From positions 1 to 8,763 of the forward strand of contig JAQUXV010000094.1 in assembly GCA_028692205.1 (NCBI GenBank): a stretch of DNA of 8,763 bases, given 5' to 3'. The stretch is from Eubacteriales bacterium. GTDB taxonomy: Bacteria > Bacillota_A > Clostridia > Christensenellales > Aristaeellaceae. The notes under the pieces are model-generated. The model made no database searches. It was not told the DNA's origin and saw only the letters and a list, made by a program, of their open reading frames with translations. Shown piece after piece: positions 7,137 to 8,763 of the stretch. How positions within the stretch are numbered: the first letter of the stretch is position 1; every line of letters starts with the position of its first letter. The position numbers and the translations under genes were made by a program.

Positions 7137-7148
7137 CGGTTCGGCGCT
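7137..7148 (-). repeat. 12-nt spacer repeat, copy 2
   Basis: AGCGCCGAACCG on the mRNA strand lies just after the purN stop codon. It is an exact copy of the sequence at 5036-5047 in the purH-purD spacer, in the same orientation. Here the sequence does not form the GC hairpin seen around copy 1. Confidence 0.4.
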
Positions 7149-7151
7149 CCC

Positions 7152-7760
7152 TTACAGGGGCAGTCCCGCGGCGAGCCGGGCAGCCGCCCATTCGGTCGTC
7201 TGCGGCAGCAGCAGCCACTCCGCCTCGGCCATCACCCGCTTTTGCAGCGTTTCGGGCGTATCGTCCCCGCGCACATCCACCGCCTTCTGCGCAAGGATGC
7301 GCCCGCCGTCCGGAATTTCATTTACCAGGTGCACGGTCGCGCCCGTCACCTTCACGCCGCGTTCCAGCGCCGCGCGGTGTACGCGCAGGCCGTAATATCC
7401 CTCGCCGCAAAACGAGGGAATCAGGCTGGGATGCACGTTCAAAATGCGGTCGCGGTACGCGGCCACCACGTTGGGCGCCAAAATGAGCATGAAGCCCGCC
7501 AGCACCACCAGCCGGATATCGTGCGCCGACAGCAGCGCGATCAGGCGCTCGCCGTATGCCTCGGGCGTTTCGTCGTTCGCCTTTTCCAGCACGGCGGTTT
7601 CGACGCCGTGCTGACGCGCGCGCTCCAGCGCGTACGCTCCCGGCTTGCTGGCCACCACCAGCGAGATCGCGCCGCTGTGCAGCACGCCCCGTTTTTGCGC
7701 GTCCAGCAGCGCCTGCAGGTTGGTGCCGCCGCCGCTTACCAGCACGGCGATGTTCAGCAT
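7152..7760 (-). CDS. purN: Phosphoribosylglycinamide formyltransferase (GAR transformylase)
   Basis: PurN uses 10-formyl-THF to formylate GAR to FGAR (step 3). The protein is 202 aa, normal for the family. The phosphate-binding VLVSGGGTNLQAL (6-18) is at the N-terminus. The catalytic residues expected from E. coli PurN (Asn106, His108, Asp144) are present as Asn108 and His110 in LNVHPSLIP and as Asp151 in TVHLVNEIPDGG. The substrate loop SFCGEGYYG (116-124) has the form I associate with Clostridia. The start ATG at 7760 lies inside the last codons of purM (7-nt overlap). There is no strong Shine-Dalgarno sequence, only a G-rich stretch, so translation is probably coupled to purM. The stop is TAA at 7154-7152, followed by a 124-nt spacer. 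As PurN is present, the formate-dependent PurT route is not needed at this step. Confidence 0.97.
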   Translation of the reverse strand: MLNIAVLVSGGGTNLQALLDAQKRGVLHSGAISLVVASKPGAYALERARQHGVETAVLEKANDETPEAYGERLIALLSAHDIRLVVLAGFMLILAPNVVAAYRDRILNVHPSLIPSFCGEGYYGLRVHRAALERGVKVTGATVHLVNEIPDGGRILAQKAVDVRGDDTPETLQKRVMAEAEWLLLPQTTEWAAARLAAGLPL

Positions 7761-8763
7761 AGCGTTACGCCCCCGTCGCCCTTTTGCACCTCGCCCAGCG
7801 CGTAAGCCTCCACCCCGTTTGCGCGGAGGATTTCCACGGCCTCGTCCGCCTGCGCGGCGGGCACCACGGCCGTCATACCCACGCCCATGTTGAAGGTGTT
7901 GAACATATCCCGCTCGGGAATGCCGCCCACTTTGGCGATCACGTTAAAAATCGGCGGAATCCGCACGGCACTGCGGTTGAGCTTTACCGTATAGCCCTCG
8001 GCCAGCGACCGGGGAATGTTTTCGTAAAAGCCGCCGCCCGTGATGTGCGCAAGCGACCGCACGTTCACCTTTTCCAGCAGCGCGAGCACGGGTTTCACGT
8101 AGATGCGCGTGGGCGTGAGCAGCGTTTCGCCAAGCGATTTTTCGCCCAGCTCCGCATATTGCACGTTCAGCCCGCCGTTTTCCACATCGAACACCTTGCG
8201 CACCAGCGAAAAGCCGTTGGAGTGTACGCCGGACGACGGCAGCGCGATCACCGCATTACCTTCGCGCATGGCGGTTTTATCCAAAATCTTTTCCTTGTCC
8301 ACCACGCCGACGCTGAACCCGGCCAAATCGTACTCGTCCACCGGGTAAAAGCCGGGCATTTCGGCGGTTTCGCCGCCCACCAGCGCGCAGCCCGCCTGCA
8401 CGCAGCCTTCCGCCACGCCCGCGACAATCTGCTCGATGCGCTCCGGCACGTTTTTGCCGCAGGCAATGTAATCCAGAAAGAAAAGCGGCTTCGCGCCACA
8501 GCAGATCACATCGTTCACGCACATGGCCACGCAGTCGATGCCGACGGTGTTATGCTTGTCCAACAAAAACGCCAGCCGCAGCTTGGTGCCCACGCCGTCC
8601 GTGCCGCTTACCAGCACAGGGCGGGTCATCCCCGTTACATCCAGCTCAAACAGGCCGCCGAAGCCGCCCACGTCCCCCAGCACGCCGGCGGTCAGGGTGC
8701 GGGCCACATGCTTTTTCATCAGTTCCACGGCGCGGTAACCGGCGGTAATATCCACCCCCGCGG
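7754..8763 (-). CDS. purM: Phosphoribosylformylglycinamidine cyclo-ligase (AIR synthetase), 5' end outside window
   Basis: PurM catalyses step 5: ATP-dependent closure of FGAM to AIR. The reading frame is open at the window edge and yields 335 residues to the TGA at 7756-7754. The first complete codons read AGVDITAGY, which matches the usual DAGVDI segment close to the N-terminus, so only a handful of residues are missing. The GTG at 8755 is an internal Val codon, not the start. Motifs counted from that Val are GDVGGFGG (27-34), the ATP-site GTDGVGTK (51-58), CVNDVICCGAKPLFFLDY (79-96), VGGETAEMPG (126-135), SSGVHSNGFSL (174-184), ITGGGFYENIPR (238-249) and FNMGVGM (288-294). All the expected AIR synthetase signatures are intact. 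It overlaps purN by 7 nt. Its promoter and any purF or purC neighbour would lie beyond 8763. Confidence 0.97.
   Translation of the reverse strand, partial: AGVDITAGYRAVELMKKHVARTLTAGVLGDVGGFGGLFELDVTGMTRPVLVSGTDGVGTKLRLAFLLDKHNTVGIDCVAMCVNDVICCGAKPLFFLDYIACGKNVPERIEQIVAGVAEGCVQAGCALVGGETAEMPGFYPVDEYDLAGFSVGVVDKEKILDKTAMREGNAVIALPSSGVHSNGFSLVRKVFDVENGGLNVQYAELGEKSLGETLLTPTRIYVKPVLALLEKVNVRSLAHITGGGFYENIPRSLAEGYTVKLNRSAVRIPPIFNVIAKVGGIPERDMFNTFNMGVGMTAVVPAAQADEAVEILRANGVEAYALGEVQKGDGGVTLC

Noticed and set aside
8753..8755. GTG at 8755 as the purM start
   Set aside because: The frame continues upstream to the window edge and the preceding codons encode Ala-Gly of the conserved AGVDI segment, so this Val is internal.

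Overview
The window is one co-directional block of de novo purine biosynthesis genes, all on the minus strand. In transcription order (high to low coordinates) they are purM (N-terminus cut by the window edge), purN, a PurO-type IMP cyclohydrolase, a stand-alone AICAR transformylase (equivalent to the C-terminal half of PurH), purD, and a single-chain purL (C-terminus cut by the other edge). Together they encode steps 2 (PurD), 3 (PurN), 4 (PurL), 5 (PurM), 9 (AICAR transformylase) and 10 (IMP cyclohydrolase) of the route from PRPP to IMP. Steps 1 and 6 to 8 (purF, purE/K, purC, purB) are not in the window. Some of them may lie upstream of purM.

The sequence is GC-rich (roughly 60-65% by eye) with strong AGGAGG-type Shine-Dalgarno sites. 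The order purM-purN-[purH position]-purD, the clostridial-type fused PurL and the split of PurH into two proteins all suggest a GC-rich member of the Clostridia, perhaps an Oscillospiraceae/Ruminococcaceae-like gut Firmicute. This is an inference, not an identification.

Layout: 8763-7754 purM; 7760-7152 purN, overlapping purM by 7 nt; 7151-7028 a spacer with a good sigma-A-like promoter; 7027-6308 purO; 6262-5084 AICAR transformylase; 5083-4996 a spacer with an 8-bp GC hairpin; 4995-3706 purD; 3705-3588 a spacer with a 7-bp GC hairpin; 3587-1 purL. No gene-free stretch exceeds 125 bases. There is no RNA gene, mobile element, CRISPR array or credible plus-strand gene. Long open plus-strand frames are antisense shadows produced by codon bias.

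Nothing here looks like an undescribed system; it is core metabolism. The points most worth a second look are three. The usual bifunctional PurH is replaced, at its usual operon position, by a PurO-family cyclohydrolase plus a transformylase that resembles the C-terminal half of eukaryotic ATIC more than ordinary bacterial PurH. There is an internal promoter exactly in front of that pair. The spacers carry GC hairpins and share a 12-nt repeat.
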